Shown: piece by piece, positions 36,222-48,725 of the stretch
Position numbering within the stretch: the stretch's first letter is position 1
Layout of the letters: every line of letters begins with the position of its first letter
DNA from: Sipunculus nudus
Taxonomy: Eukaryota; Annelida; Sipuncula; Golfingiida; Sipunculidae
Assembly: GCA_026874595.1 (NCBI GenBank)
Contig: CM049316.1
Span: 60,831,676-60,895,675 of the forward strand
Direction: 5' to 3'
Length of the DNA stretch: 64,000 bases
The notes under the pieces: generated by a model
What the model saw: the letters and a program-made list of their open reading frames with translations, nothing else
Told to the model about the DNA's origin: nothing
Database searches by the model: none
Made by a program: the position numbers and the translations under genes

Positions 36222-36476
36222 CAGGGCTAGACATGGACAATCAACCACTTTCCCGAGGCAAGTGAAAGTTCCAGAAAATAGTGGTAGGGCAACTAGAAGT
36301 CGCCTTCTACTTGCCCAACTGGGCATAAACTTTTACCCTAAGCATGAAAAAGGATCTTTGTGTTCTTGAAATCAATCATATTTGAAGGGCAAGTAAAAAT
36401 TCATGTAGGGCAAGTAAAAACTAAATGTTACTTGCCTTGCTGGGCAAGTACTTTCAAAAGTTAATGTCAAGCCCTG
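36222..36476. mobile_element. Short hAT-like MITE with 5-bp target-site duplication
   Basis: Ends CAGGGCTAGACAT and ATGTCAAGCCCTG are inverted repeats. TTATG flanks both sides (36217-36221, 36477-36481). The interior has repeated GGGCAAGTA and its complement. 255 bp, no coding frame. Confidence 0.72.
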
Positions 36477-36481
36477 TTATG

Positions 36482-39400
36482 TATGTAGCTTACTGATTAA
36501 GCTAATATGTATAAATAAATGGATACCAGCATAACCACCATCAACTTGGAGCCAGAAATAAATCTGTGTAAGACTCAACATGTTAAGGATCTTTTATGAT
36601 GAGTCAGTATTGAGGTCCTGGGGGGGGGGGGGGGGTTCCCACTCCACAATATCTGCCTATTATTGGGTGACGTGTCATGTTGGTCTGTTGATTTTACTTA
36701 ACTTGCCTTTATATGAAGTAGTACTCGCAAAAACCATTAAGAATTTCTAACATTCTCAGATGTAACAACGACATATGGATCCCTGCTAAACACCACACAG
36801 ACACTATAGATGCACAGGAAACGTCTTGTTTACCTATTTTACGTGGTAGGCATGTTAGCATTTCTAATGGCTGACAGTGAACCAGTTGTCCTAAACTTGG
36901 TGGTTTCTTAATATGAATATAGGCTGTGCTGAAACTAAAAACATAGGTCAAGTTGTCTTAATTTTCTTTTTTCTACAATTATGAGATTTTTTTGGCAACT
37001 GTATCTTTCATGAAATTGGCTTTTGCAGAACAAAATCAAAAGGGGTTATCATATATATTCTTCTAAAAGCAATATTTAGGTTTTATCATAATTTTTTTTT
37101 TTACCTTGTGTTAAGGTTCTACGTTTGATTTTCCAATGTGTTGGACATCCCTGTTTTATTTAGTATTAAGGTGTACAAATTTATGTGATTACTATTTAAT
37201 TAAGTTTCATTTATTTGATCAGGACGTATATTATGCCTTATTTTAGATCTGTTATCGTAAGTTAATGTATGTTTGTAAATATTTTGATCATATCTAATGT
37301 GATTTACTGATATGTGGTAGCTATTAAATGGTTTTGACCACAGAAGATGAATTATATTTCTAACCAATATTTTATTTAACTGTTGATTAAGTTTGATTTA
37401 TTATTCAGATCTTTAACTCAAGATATTCTAAATATTATTGATACAATAACAAAGTAACATTCTTTTCCTTAAATGCAACTTAAAATGATGTTGATGCTAA
37501 TAGTATTAACAAGTACAGTTAATTGATGAAACATTACATGATTAAAATTGTAATAACCCTAGCACATGTAACTGGAATTTTATCACATTGATATTCCAGT
37601 TGATATTTTCAAAGAATAAATGAAAATTCCTATTTAAGTAATCATATTCGTAACAACAGTGCAACAAATACATATAATCCCTGACTCTTCATATTGCTAT
37701 CAATAGACTGTTTCCCAGCACAATTGTAAGCCTCTTATTGATATAGACTGGTACCCTTCACTTATTTCCTGTGATGGGCATGAAAACTCTCATAAAGAGG
37801 GACACTTTAGACACAGTTTGTGGCTGTTATTTGCAAGATTTCATTGTGCCTGATTTCACATGCCTTTTCCCTTGAACACTTTTTTTGAAGACTTAAACAA
37901 TAATTATGTCATAATTATATCATTTGCAGGCAGATAAAAATCTGACTTTGAAAATCCTGTCATAGCTTCGTCTGTAAGGTTTTAACATAAATTAACCTCT
38001 GCTATATATATGTGATAACCAGTTTTGTAACTATTTTTGTATGCGTAAATTGCTTTATATTAATATATCATTATGCTGATTGGTATGAGCTATTTGAGCT
38101 TAGATCCCTGTAGTTTTACATTTTTAATGGTTTCTAGAGTATAAATGACAGTACAAATACAGGAATGCATCATTTTGTGTTACACTTCTAACACAGGCTT
38201 CTTGGTAATGTATGCCCTATGTTGTTGTATTGATATTAAGTCATCATAATTTTGTCAGCGATGTCATGTGATGCATATTTGAGACTGTTGTTAGGTCCCT
38301 GGCCTAGAATTACAGGTTGTCTATTCAGTTGCTCAGCACCAAGAATCCTTGCAGCGCTAAATGTATTTTTGTGAAGATCCTGTGCCAAAGGCTAAATTAC
38401 CTTAGCCAAGGTTCCTTCCAAATTGATATATAGTATTTTACTAGTATATTGAAGTTCTCATCCTTTTAATGTTACATGGAAAGATATAGTTTGAAAACAG
38501 CCACCTAATAACAGGAATTTTCAAGGAAGGTTCCTTCTTGAGAAACAAGTAATTATTTGGTTAATGTCCTTTTGCAGTGATGCAAAAAAACTACTGCATT
38601 CATAGCTTGGTTCCCAGCCTCTCTGCTTACAGATTGAGAGGCTGGGTACCAACCTATGCATCATTTGAACAAGAGCTCCTTATATTGTGATAAGCTTAGC
38701 CATCACTGTCATCAGTTTTCAGTAAACAGCAGATGATACACTTAAACTTGCAGAACACTGAACAAGGACTTATGTAACGGCCAGTAAAGTATGTTACATT
38801 AACATGAGTATTTCATTTTCAGAGATAGTAATGTTTGACAGCTTTTGGACCACATATGCTGCAAATGATTGTATGGAGTCTTACAAAGTTTTCACTAGGA
38901 GTAAAAGAGATCTTCCAAAAACTTTATTTCAAGTCGGCTAAAACCATGATCTGTAAGCTGTTTGAAAAATCTCACATAACACAGTCAAAGACCATTTATG
39001 TGTAAATTACAAATCACCTTTTTCAAATAATTCAGAAATTGAAGATAAAATATTTTACACATAAATATGTGTTTGGGTTTTATTCATGAATGTTGAGTGT
39101 TTATGAGGGATTTTTGTTGGAATGATTTGTGATGTAACTGCGATAAGGACAGGTAATTTAGATAAATTACCTTTTGTACTGACAAGTATGATTAGAAAGT
39201 AAACTGGTGTCTATGCATGGTTAATTATGAGCTAGATTTTGGCAACTTGCATCACCGAAAAGAAAATGGATAAAATATAACCCGCTCTCTGATACTGTGT
39301 TATCCAGATTAACCCCAAGGTCAGCTGCAAGAGCAAGAAGTTCAAGGTCAGCAGTGATGATTGAAGGACAATTTTACAAGCCATCTACATCACAAGAAAG

Positions 39401-40180
39401 CAAAGGGTCAAACAGATGAACCCTTCTAGAACATTGACTAGACCTTTTATAGTTTACTGCCAAACATGCACTGTGACGCTATATCAAGACATTGAAAGAA
39501 TATTATCTGTGCATGAGTAAAGCTTCCAAAATAACAGTGTTGTAGTAGCAGGTTTTTGCCAGGGCTTCCATTACAATGAGATAAACTGAGAAGAAAAGCC
39601 CAAAATGATATAAACTCAAAAGTTCAAAAGGTGTATTATGCTTATGCTGTTGTATCACTGTGTATAGCATTACATTGAAAGAGTATACCTCAGAGTCACA
39701 TAGCAAAGAAGGGAGTCTCTTACCTCAAAACAAGGTGGAGATTTATATCATAAATGGGATAAACAGTAAATTGGATACATCTTGCATCCATGGAAGGTTT
39801 ATTAAAAATGCCACAAATGTATGAAGCTTACCTGCAGATTTGTTGTTGTTGCAAATCATACAGTACAGTAGTTTTATGGTGCTCACGGAAGTTAATTTAA
39901 ATAAGTGAAGCTATTGTTTGGCATGTAAAAGGATGCAATAAACCATACCATTTATAGTATACAAACATACATTTTACTCTGTGCTGGGAGGTGTCTTCTG
40001 AGTGAGATGGAACCATGTTGATTTGAAAGTTTTGTGGTAAATCTATAGTGTGTATTTTATGGAATTAGCATTTGGATGTTTATGTCTGTGAAGGGACATG
40101 AAGAAGACAGTGTTTGGGGTCCTTTCTGTCATGGTTGTATTGTCCTGTTGTAAACTTTTTCTCCGTGTATAGGGCATTTA
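36482..40180. other. Intergenic AT-rich stretch without genes
   Basis: No credible frame on either strand. It holds a 16-base G tract (36620-36635), a strong hairpin (38578-38664) and scattered AATAAA. Part could belong to a long 3' UTR of the phosphatase gene. Confidence 0.5.
38578..38664. repeat. Isolated near-perfect hairpin
   Basis: Arms TTGGTTCCCAGCCTCTC (38607-38623) and GAGAGGCTGGGTACCAA (38636-38652) pair with one mismatch around a 12-base loop. Outer GATGCA/TGCATC pairing extends it. Could be a tiny MITE or a structured RNA; nothing favours a miRNA. Confidence 0.6.
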
Positions 40181-40529
40181 TGGGAGTCTGGATTTGGACT
40201 CAGAGTGCTGATTCGAGTCCACGTTTTCAGGGACTCAAGACTTGGTCTTGGGACTGGATGGTCATGGACTCATGGAGGTCAGGATTTGAGAAATCAGGCC
40301 TAGTCCATCTAGAGTCCAGGCTTAAACAAGTGGCCCATGGGCCATGACACTCAGCTGAATTCAAGGAGCCTTGAACAATAGGTGAAATGACTCCCAGAAA
40401 GCTTAAAATCATGCAGTTTATCAATAGACCTTAGGTGTAGGTTACAGTGACCTAATTCCACGTCAAACTGCTACCATTTGTGCAACTGACAAATAGAGTG
40501 TTAAAATCATGTTCTTACACACAGATTGC

Positions 40530-43411
40530 AGAATATTGGTCAAGGTGAAATTATTTAAGGTTTCCAAGGAGATTTTGTATGGACCTCCCTGAAAGTCCTG
40601 TATGAGGATTCTATGCCAAGTGGATACAATTTGTGCCCGATCTGACCTACTGAATGCTTAACTGAATGACACCATAGCTAAGAAACTAATTTTGTCGGTC
40701 TGAAAAATAGAGAAAAAAATTGCATAAAAACTAGAATACAGGCAGTCCATCAAATCACAGGAGCATGGGCTGAGGCATGGAATGTCTCCTGATCTGTCAG
40801 CCCTCAAATCTGCTGGTATGGCAGATGGCAAAGTGTAGCAAGACTTTGGAAGTACCAGCTTTTGCAGAGGTGTAATATGTCAAACTTATAAATACATGTA
40901 AAAATACACAACTAGATGACACCACAGCTAATTAAGAAACTAATTTTGTCAGTCCCAAAAATTTCTCAGTCCAACCGTTATGATTTGTCTGGTTAACAGT
41001 TGACCACATCGAAAATTCGTAAAAATTGGAAATAAAATACAGGTAGTGCCACCATTTCTGCAGAAACTGAAGAAAGAGTCCATGATCAATATGCATGCAA
41101 GAATCATGCTGATTCAATGCATTTTATCTACTGGAGCTTTTGTATCAAATTTTGTATCAAATTTTTAATTATTCTGAGGGGTACTTCTGAGCCCCATAGC
41201 TCGGAGAATATGGGTAACAGAGACCTAATTTCAGGTTTCCACAGAGATATATTCATGAACCTGCTTTGATGTCTAGTTAGAAGATTCTAGGTCCAGCGGT
41301 TAAGAATTGTGCCATGTTAACAGTTGAGTTTCATTGCAGATCTAAAAAAAAAAAAAATCATAAAAAATGGAAAAAAATACAGGTGGCACCACCAGTCTGC
41401 AGGAGGTGATGGAACACCCAATGATCAATGTTCATGCACATAATCATGGTGATTAATGCAGTAGTTATTCAGATACTTGAGTTTTTGTATCAAAATTTTG
41501 ATTATTCTTGGGGGTACTTCTGAGCCCCATAGCTGGAAGAAAATGGGTAACAGAGACCTAATTTCAGGTTTCCAAGGAGACTTTTCATAGGCCTCCCTGC
41601 ATGTCAAGAGAGAAGATTCTAGGTCCAGTCGTTATGATTTGTGCCCTGTTAACAGATGACCACATCTTAAGAGGTCTCAAAAATAGAGAAAAAAATTCGT
41701 AAAAATCGAAAAAATACAGGTGGCGCCACCATACTGCAGCAAATGATGACACATTCCATGATCAATATCCATGCAAAAAATCTTGGTGATCAATGCATTA
41801 GTTGTTCAGATACTTGATCTTTTATATCAAATTTTCCATTATTTTGGGGGTACTTCGGAGCCCCATAGCTCAAAGATTATGGGTAACAGAGACCTTATTT
41901 CAGGTTTCCAAGGAGACTTTTCATGGGCCTCCCTGCATGTCAAGAGAGATGATTCAATGTCCAGTCGTTACGACTTGTGCCCTGTTAACAGATGACCGCA
42001 TCTTGACCGTATATTAAGAGGTCTCAAAAATACAGAAAAAAATCGAAAAAATACAGGTGGCACCACCAAAATGCAGAAACTGATGAAACATTCCATGACC
42101 AATATCCATGCAAAGAATCATGGTGATCAATGCAATAGTTATTTAGTTACTTTAGCTTTTGTATCAAATGTTCCATTATTCTGGGGGGGTGGGGGGGGGG
42201 GTTTGGTTACTTCGGAGCCCAATAGCTCAGAGGTTATGGACAACAGAGACCTAATTTCAAGTTTCTAAGGAGAACTTCCATGGGCCTCCCTGCATGTCAA
42301 GAGTGAGGATTCTAGGTCCAGCCATTACGATTTGTGCCCTGTTAACAGATGACCGCTTCTTAAGAGGTCTCACAAATAGAGAAAAAAATTCGTAAAAATC
42401 GAAAAAATACAGGTGGCGCCACCATACTGCAGCAACTGATGACACATTCCATGATCAATATCCATGCAAAGAATCATGGTGATCAATGCATTAGTTGTTA
42501 AGATACTTGATCTTTTGTATCAAATTTTCCATTATTCTAGGGGGGGGGGGTTCTTCGGAGCCCCATAGCTTAAAGATTATGGGTAACAGAGACCTCATAT
42601 CAGGTTTCCAAGGAGACTTTTCATGGGCCTGCCTGCATGTTAAGAGAGATGATTCTAGGTCTAGTCGTTAAGATTTGTGCCCTGTTAACAGATGACCACA
42701 TCTTAAGAGGTCTCACAAATAGAGAAAAAAATTCATAAAAATTGAAAAAATACAGGTGGCGCCACCAGGCTGCAGAAACTGATGAAACATTCCATGATCA
42801 ATATCCATGCAAAAAAACATGGTGATCAATGCAATATTTGATCAGTTACTTGAGCTTTTGTATCAAATTTTTCCATTATTCTGGGGTGTACTTCAGAGCC
42901 CCATAGCTCAGAGATTATGGGTAACAGAGACCTCATATCAGGTTTCCTAGGAGACTTTTCATAGGCCTCTCTGCATGTCAAGAGAGAAGATTCTAGGTCC
43001 AGTCGTTACGATTTGTGCCCTGTTAACAGATGACCACATCTTAAAAAAAAATCGTAAAAAAATCAGAAAAATACAGGTGGCGCCACCAGTCTGCAGAAAC
43101 TGATGAAACACTCCATGATCAATATCCATGCAAAAAATCATGGTGATCAATGTATCAGTTGTTCAGATACTTGAGATTTGTATCAAATTTTCCATTATTC
43201 TAGGGAGTACTTCGGAGCCCCATAGCTCGAAGAATATGGGTAACAGAGACATGATTTCGGGTTTCCAAGGAGATTTTTTATGGACCTCCCAGGATGTCAA
43301 GTTAGAAGATTCCAGGTCTAGTGGTTACGATTTGTGCCTGGTTAACGGACGGACGGACGCCGGACAAAGGGTGATCGCTATAGCTCAGATGACTTTCAGT
43401 CAGCTGAGCTA
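40530..43411. mobile_element. HINE/pearl-like family D element with about 345-bp tandem core
   Basis: About seven units, diverged on the left. Each has TAGCTC..AGATTATGGGTAACAGAG, GGTTTCCAAGGAGA, GTGCCCTGTTAACAGATGACC and AATACAGGTGG(C/T)(G/A)CCACC (about 41382, 41719, 42056, 42413, 42757, 43077). The 3' end reads GTTAACGGACGGACGGACGC, then AGCTCAG ... CTGAGCT as a hairpin and AAAA. ACGG microsatellite plus core repeats is the pearl-element signature. The 5' terminus is not recognised. Confidence 0.7.
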
Positions 43412-45173
43412 AAAACCTCACACCAGGCCTGACTTTTAGATTGGAAATAGCTAGAATTAAGACTTATAGTGTGTACTAATGACAAAATATTAAAAAAAAA
43501 CCATATTTAGACTATAAACTCAGTCTCTGCATAGGGGGAAAAATGTAATTCAATATTAAAGTGAAATTCATGTGTAAAAAATTGACATAGGTATGTGCAT
43601 GATCTCTATTTCCTATTTAAAGTGCCTTTAATTAAGACATTTTGAACTTGGACTCAAGGTAGGTGGACTTAGACTCTAACCTTAAAGACTTGGACTAGCG
43701 TGGCTTGGACTCCCCGGGGGGGGGGGGGGGGGGGGGGGCTGTTATGTGGACTTGACTATATCACTGGTATGGGGTGTGACATTTCAAATATAAATTAAAA
43801 CTGAAAAAAATCTAATCATACAGGAACAGATTGTATACAGGCTATTGTTTTTAAAAAAGTTTAAGGATTAGTATTTAAAGCACTAGATGGCCAAAAATTC
43901 ATTCTGTCTGTAAAATACAAAGGAGCTACCAGCCAATGAGATTTTCAATAAAAATTTGGTAGGAATCTTAATCAGACCAAAAAAAAATTTTGGAAATGGC
44001 AGCCAACTGGTGGTAGGAAATTAAATTAAATTAATTGATAAAGAGCTTCAACACCAGTGATATAAGGCTGTTCTTGTCCTTTCCAGAATCCAACCAGTTT
44101 CATCTATTTCAAAATGAGAGATTTGCAATAATTGACAAGATTTTGTCAACACCTTTTGTTTACTTTTGTTATTTTATTACTTGCTTCAATGTATGCCTTT
44201 CATAGAGTACAAATTCCTCCATTAGATGGCTTTGTTAGCAGCAGTTCTTCTCATTCAGACAGAAGTACCAACAAAAATATAATTCAACATTTCTGTCAGG
44301 CTCAACGTACTCTCCCTGGTCTTCCGTGAAATTTCGGGACTAACACGGTCAGTAATACCAAGCTTTTGATGGGATCGCTGCCCTGTTGACAGTGCTATAT
44401 CCTAATTATTGCCACATCTGTATGGATAGGGACAATGTTCAGCACAACCGCATGTGTATTTTTTGTGGAAAATAAATAGAAGAAAATGATCAATATTAAT
44501 GATTTTAATATAATATAATGAGATTTGGAAAACGTCTGCTTGACCTTAAATTCATCTACGAGCTTTATTTGTAAGACTTGACATTTTAATTTGTCTAAGT
44601 GCAAAAACGACCCGGCAGATGTCGCTCTCAACCCATTTGTCAACAAGGTTCGGAAATAAATAATTCACAACCTCCCCGGCAGATGTCGCAAATCCAACAG
44701 TGGCTGAACACCAGGTTGCCATTGGCAACTGGACGCGTGTGACGACTTGCCTGACATATACAATACTGTTAAATGGCAAAACAAAGCTCCATTTTTGTGT
44801 GATATTTAATGTTTAACTGAGAAACTCGCTTCCTAATTCACAACCAAATGTTATAATGAAATATGTTTCAATATGAATATGCACGCCATGACATGCGTAT
44901 TAAACCCGGTAGTTGAGTGAGTCTGTCCTCTCAAATCTCGGGTCACCTCGCACTGTACTTGCACAGGGCAGTTAATAAACAACTACAGACGGGGATTTCT
45001 CAGATATATGGGGAATAAGACGAAATATTACGAAACCGATGGAATAACTACTGTTTGGTATCGCTTGCAAACGTTGACAGAGGGTCTATGGTGACGTTAT
45101 TTGTCTCAGACCACCTTGAATACGCCTAGTGGGTTACAACACTACTATACACATATTGTACTTCATAACAATT
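43412..45173 (+). promoter_or_regulatory. Upstream region of receptor first exon, copy 1
   Basis: About 1.7 kb of non-core sequence repeated as 46851-48600. It contains a 23-base G tract (43716-43738; only 14 in copy 2) and GCAGATGTCGC written twice near 44630 and 44680. It presumably includes promoter and 5' UTR because a signal-peptide exon follows. No TATA box is identified. Confidence 0.45.
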
Positions 45174-45273
45174 ATGGCGAAGGGTTGGTGGCAGGTCCGG
45201 TCTGTTGCGGGGATTTTAGCAGTGACATGTCTGGTGAACGCTAAATATTATACCAAGGAGCCCATACCTGAAG
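45174..45273 (+). CDS. Duplicate signal-peptide exon of the CUB/LDLa receptor (copy 1)
   Basis: ATG plus 33 codons and one base: [17 protein letters not shown], then TCLVNA and [10 protein letters not shown]. It differs from 48601-48700 by one silent change (GGG to GGA). The donor is GTAAAT; copy 2 has GTAAGA, so this copy lost the +5 G through a one-base deletion. It could act as an alternative first exon spliced to 53568, or be a non-functional copy. Confidence 0.7.
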
Positions 45274-45297
45274 GTAAATACACAAATAACAGACCAG

Positions 45298-48200
45298 CCC
45301 TATAGCTCAAAGATTATGGGTAACAGAGACCTAATTTCAGGTTTCCAAGGAGACTTTTCATGGGCCTCCCTGCATTTCAAGAGAGATGATTCAAGGTCCA
45401 GTCGTTACGACTTGTGCCCTGTTAACAGATGACCGCATCTTGACCGCATATTAAGAGGTCTCAAAAATACAGAAAAAAATCGTAAAAATCGAAAAAATAC
45501 AGGTGGCACCACCAGACTGCAGAAACTGATGAAACATTCCATGACCAATATCCATGCAAAGAATCATGTTGATCAATGCAATAGTTATTTAGTTACTTTA
45601 GCTTTTGTATCAAATGTTCCATTATTCTGGGGGGGGGGGGGGGTACTTCGGAGCCCAATAGCTCAGAGATTATGGGCAACAGAGACCTAATTTCAAGTTT
45701 CCAAGGAGAACTTTCATGGGCCTCCCTGCATGTCAAGAGTGAGGATTCTAGGTCCAGCCATTACGATTTGTGCCCTGTTAACAGATGACCGCTTCTTAAG
45801 AGGTCTCACAAATAGAGAAAAAAATCGTAAAAATCGAAAAAATACAGGTGGCGCCACCAAACTGCAGCAACTGATGACACATTCCATGATCAATATCCAT
45901 GCAAAGAATCATGGTGATCAATGCATTAGTTGTTAAGATACTTAATCTTTTGTATCAAATTTTCCATTATTCTAGGGGGGGGGGGGGGTTCTTCGGAGCC
46001 CAATAGCTCAGAGGTTATGGGTAACAGAGACCTAATTTCAGGTTTCCAAGGAGACTTTTCATGGGCCTCCCTGCATGTTAAGAGAGATGATTCTAGGTCT
46101 AGTCGTTAAGATTTGTGCCCTGTTAACAGATGACCACATCTTAAGAGGTCTCACAAATAGAGAAAAAAATTCATAAAAATCGAAAAAATACAGGTGGCGC
46201 CACCAGGCTGCAGAAACTGATGAAACATTCCATGATCAATATCCATGCAAAAAAACATGGTGATCAATGCAATATTTGATCAGTTACTTGAGCTTTTGTA
46301 TCAAATTTTCCATTATTCTGGGGTGTACTTCAGAGCCCCATAGCTCAGAGATTATGGGTAACAGAGACCTAATTCCAGGTTTCCTAGGAGACTTTTCATA
46401 GGCCTCTCTGCATGTCAAGAGAGAATATTTTAGGTACAGTCGTTACGATTTGTGCCCTGTTAACAGATGACCACATCTTAAAAAAAATCGTAAAAAATCA
46501 GAAAAATACAGGTGGCGCCACCAGTCTGCAGAAACTGATGAAACACTCCATGATCAATATCCATGCAAAAAATCATGGTGATCAATGCATCAGTTGTTCA
46601 GATACTTGAGCTTTTGTATCAAATTTTCCATTATTCTAGGGAGTACTTCGGAGCCCCATAGCTCGAAGAATATGGGTAACAGAGACCTGATTTCGGGTTT
46701 CCAAGGAGATTTTTTATGGACCTCCAAGGATGTCAAGTTAGAAGATTCCAGGTCTAGTGGTTACGATTTGTGCCTGGTTAACGGACGGACGGACGCCGGA
46801 CAAAGGGTGATCGCTATAGCTCAGATGACTTTCAGTCAGCTGAGCTAAAAACCTCACACCAGGACTGACTTTTAGATTGGAAATAGCTAGAATTAAGACT
46901 TATAGTGTGTACTAATGACAAAATATTAAAAAAAAAAACATATTTAGACTATAAACTCAGTCTCTGCATAGGGGGAAAAATGTAATTCAATATTAAAGTG
47001 AAATTCATGTGTAAAAAATTGACATAGGTATGTGCATGATCTCTATTTCCTATTTAAAGTGCCTTTAATTAAGACATTTTAAACTTGTACTCAAGGTAGG
47101 TGGACGTAGACTCTAACCTTAAAGACTTGGACTAGCGTGGCTTGGACTCCCGGGGGGGGGGGGGGCTGTTATGTGGACTTGACTATATCACTGGTATGGG
47201 GTGTGACATTTCAAATATAAATTAAAACTGAAAAAAATCTAATCATACAGGAACAGATTGTATACAGGCTATTGTTTTTAAAAAAGTTTAAGGATTAGTA
47301 TTTAAAGCACTAGATGGCCAAAAATTCATTCTGTCTGTAAAATACAAAGGAGCTACCAGCCAATGAGATTTTCAATAAAAATTTGGTAGGAATCTTAATC
47401 AGACCAAAAAAAAATTTTGGAATTGGCAGCCAACTGGTGGTAGGAAATTAAATTAAATTAATTGATAAAGAGCTTCAACACCAGTGATATAAGGCTGTTC
47501 TTGTCCTTTCCAGAATCCAACCAGTTTCATCTATTTCAAAATGAGAGATTTGCAATATTTTACAAGATTTTGTCAACACCTTTTGTATACTTTTGTTATT
47601 TCATTACTTGCTTCAATGTATGCCTTTCATAGAGTGCAAATTCCTCCATTATATGGCTTTGTTAGCAGCAGTTCTTCTCATTCAGACAGAAGTACCAACA
47701 AAAATATAATTCAAAATTTTGTCAGGCTCAACGTACTCTCCCTGGTCTTCCGTAAAATTTCGGGACTAACACGGTCAGTAATACCAAGCTTTTGATGGGA
47801 TCGCTGCCCTGTTGACAGTGCTATCTCCTAATTATTGCCACATCTGTATGGATAGGGACAATGTTCAGCACAACCGCATGTGTATTTTTTGTGGAAAATA
47901 AATAGAAGAAAATGATCAATATTAATGATTTTAATATAATATAATGAGATTTGGAAAACGTCTGCTTGTCCTTAAATTCATCTACGAGCTTTATTTGTAA
48001 GACTTGACATTTTAATTTGTCTAAGTGCAAAAACGACCCGGCAGATGTCGCTCTCTACCCATTTGTCAACAAGGTTCGGAAATAAATAATTCACAACCTC
48101 CCCGGCAGATGTCGCAAATCCAACAGTAGCTGAACACCTGGTTGCCATTGGCAACTGGACGCGTGTGACGACTTGCCTGACATATACAATACTGTTAAAT

Positions 48201-48725
48201 GGCAAAACAAAGCTCCATTTTTGTGTGATATTTAATGTTTAACTGAGAAACTCGCTTCCTAATTCACAACCAAATGTTATAATGAAATATGTTTCAATAT
48301 GAATATGCACGCCATGACATGCGTATTAAACCCGGTAGTTGAGTGAGTCTGTCCTCTCAAATCTCGGGTCACCTCGCACTGTACTTGCACAGGGCAGTTA
48401 ATAAACAACTACAGACGGGGATTTCTCAGATATATGGGGAATAAGACGAAATATTACGAAACCGATGGAATAACTACTGTTCGGTATCGCTTGCAAACGT
48501 TGACAGAGGGTCTATGGTGACGTTATTTAGTCTCAGACCACCTTGAATACGCCAAGTGGGTAACAACACTACTATACACATATTGTACTTCATAACAAAT
48601 ATGGCGAAGGGTTGGTGGCAGGTCCGGTCTGTTGCGGGAATTTTAGCAGTGACATGTCTGGTGAACGCTAAATATTATACCAAGGAGCCCATACCTGAAG
48701 GTAAGATACACAAATAACAGACCAG
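45298..48725 (+). repeat. Tandem segmental duplication, unit 2 (about 3.43 kb)
   Basis: Direct copy of 41862-45297 at a shift of about 3427 bp. It ends at ACAGACCAG, after which the sequence is unique intron. It holds HINE D units with GGTGGCGCCACC at about 45849, 46195 and 46512, the ACGGACGGACGG 3' end at about 46780, and the second copy of the signal-peptide exon at 48601. Confidence 0.93.
48601..48700 (+). CDS. CUB/LDLa receptor exon 1 (copy 2, signal peptide)
   Basis: Same peptide as copy 1. The donor is GTAAGA, nearer to consensus, and this copy is closest to exon 2, so I take it as the main first exon. Start chosen at the ATG because the hydrophobic signal core begins ten residues later. 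Confidence 0.85.

Larger units (their letters stand above)
41862..45297 (+). repeat. Tandem segmental duplication, unit 1 (about 3.43 kb)
   Basis: Near-identical to 45298-48725 throughout: the last four HINE D units and 3' end, a G tract, about 1.3 kb of unique upstream sequence, and the signal-peptide exon with its donor. The unusual GACCGCATCTTGACCG of the first unit is present in both (41994, 45431). Visible differences are scattered substitutions and homopolymer lengths. The join is inside 'agaccag|ccctatagctc' at 45297/45298. Confidence 0.93.

Noticed and set aside
43128..46848. Conserved small frames (87-94 aa) ending near 43412 and 46848
   Set aside because: They cover the 3' end of HINE D repeats and are alike only because of the duplication.
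44552..48205. Matching 75-aa minus-strand frames at 44552-44779 and 47978-48205
   Set aside because: Their similarity comes from the 3.43-kb DNA duplication, not from protein conservation; the changes between them include replacement changes and there is no domain.
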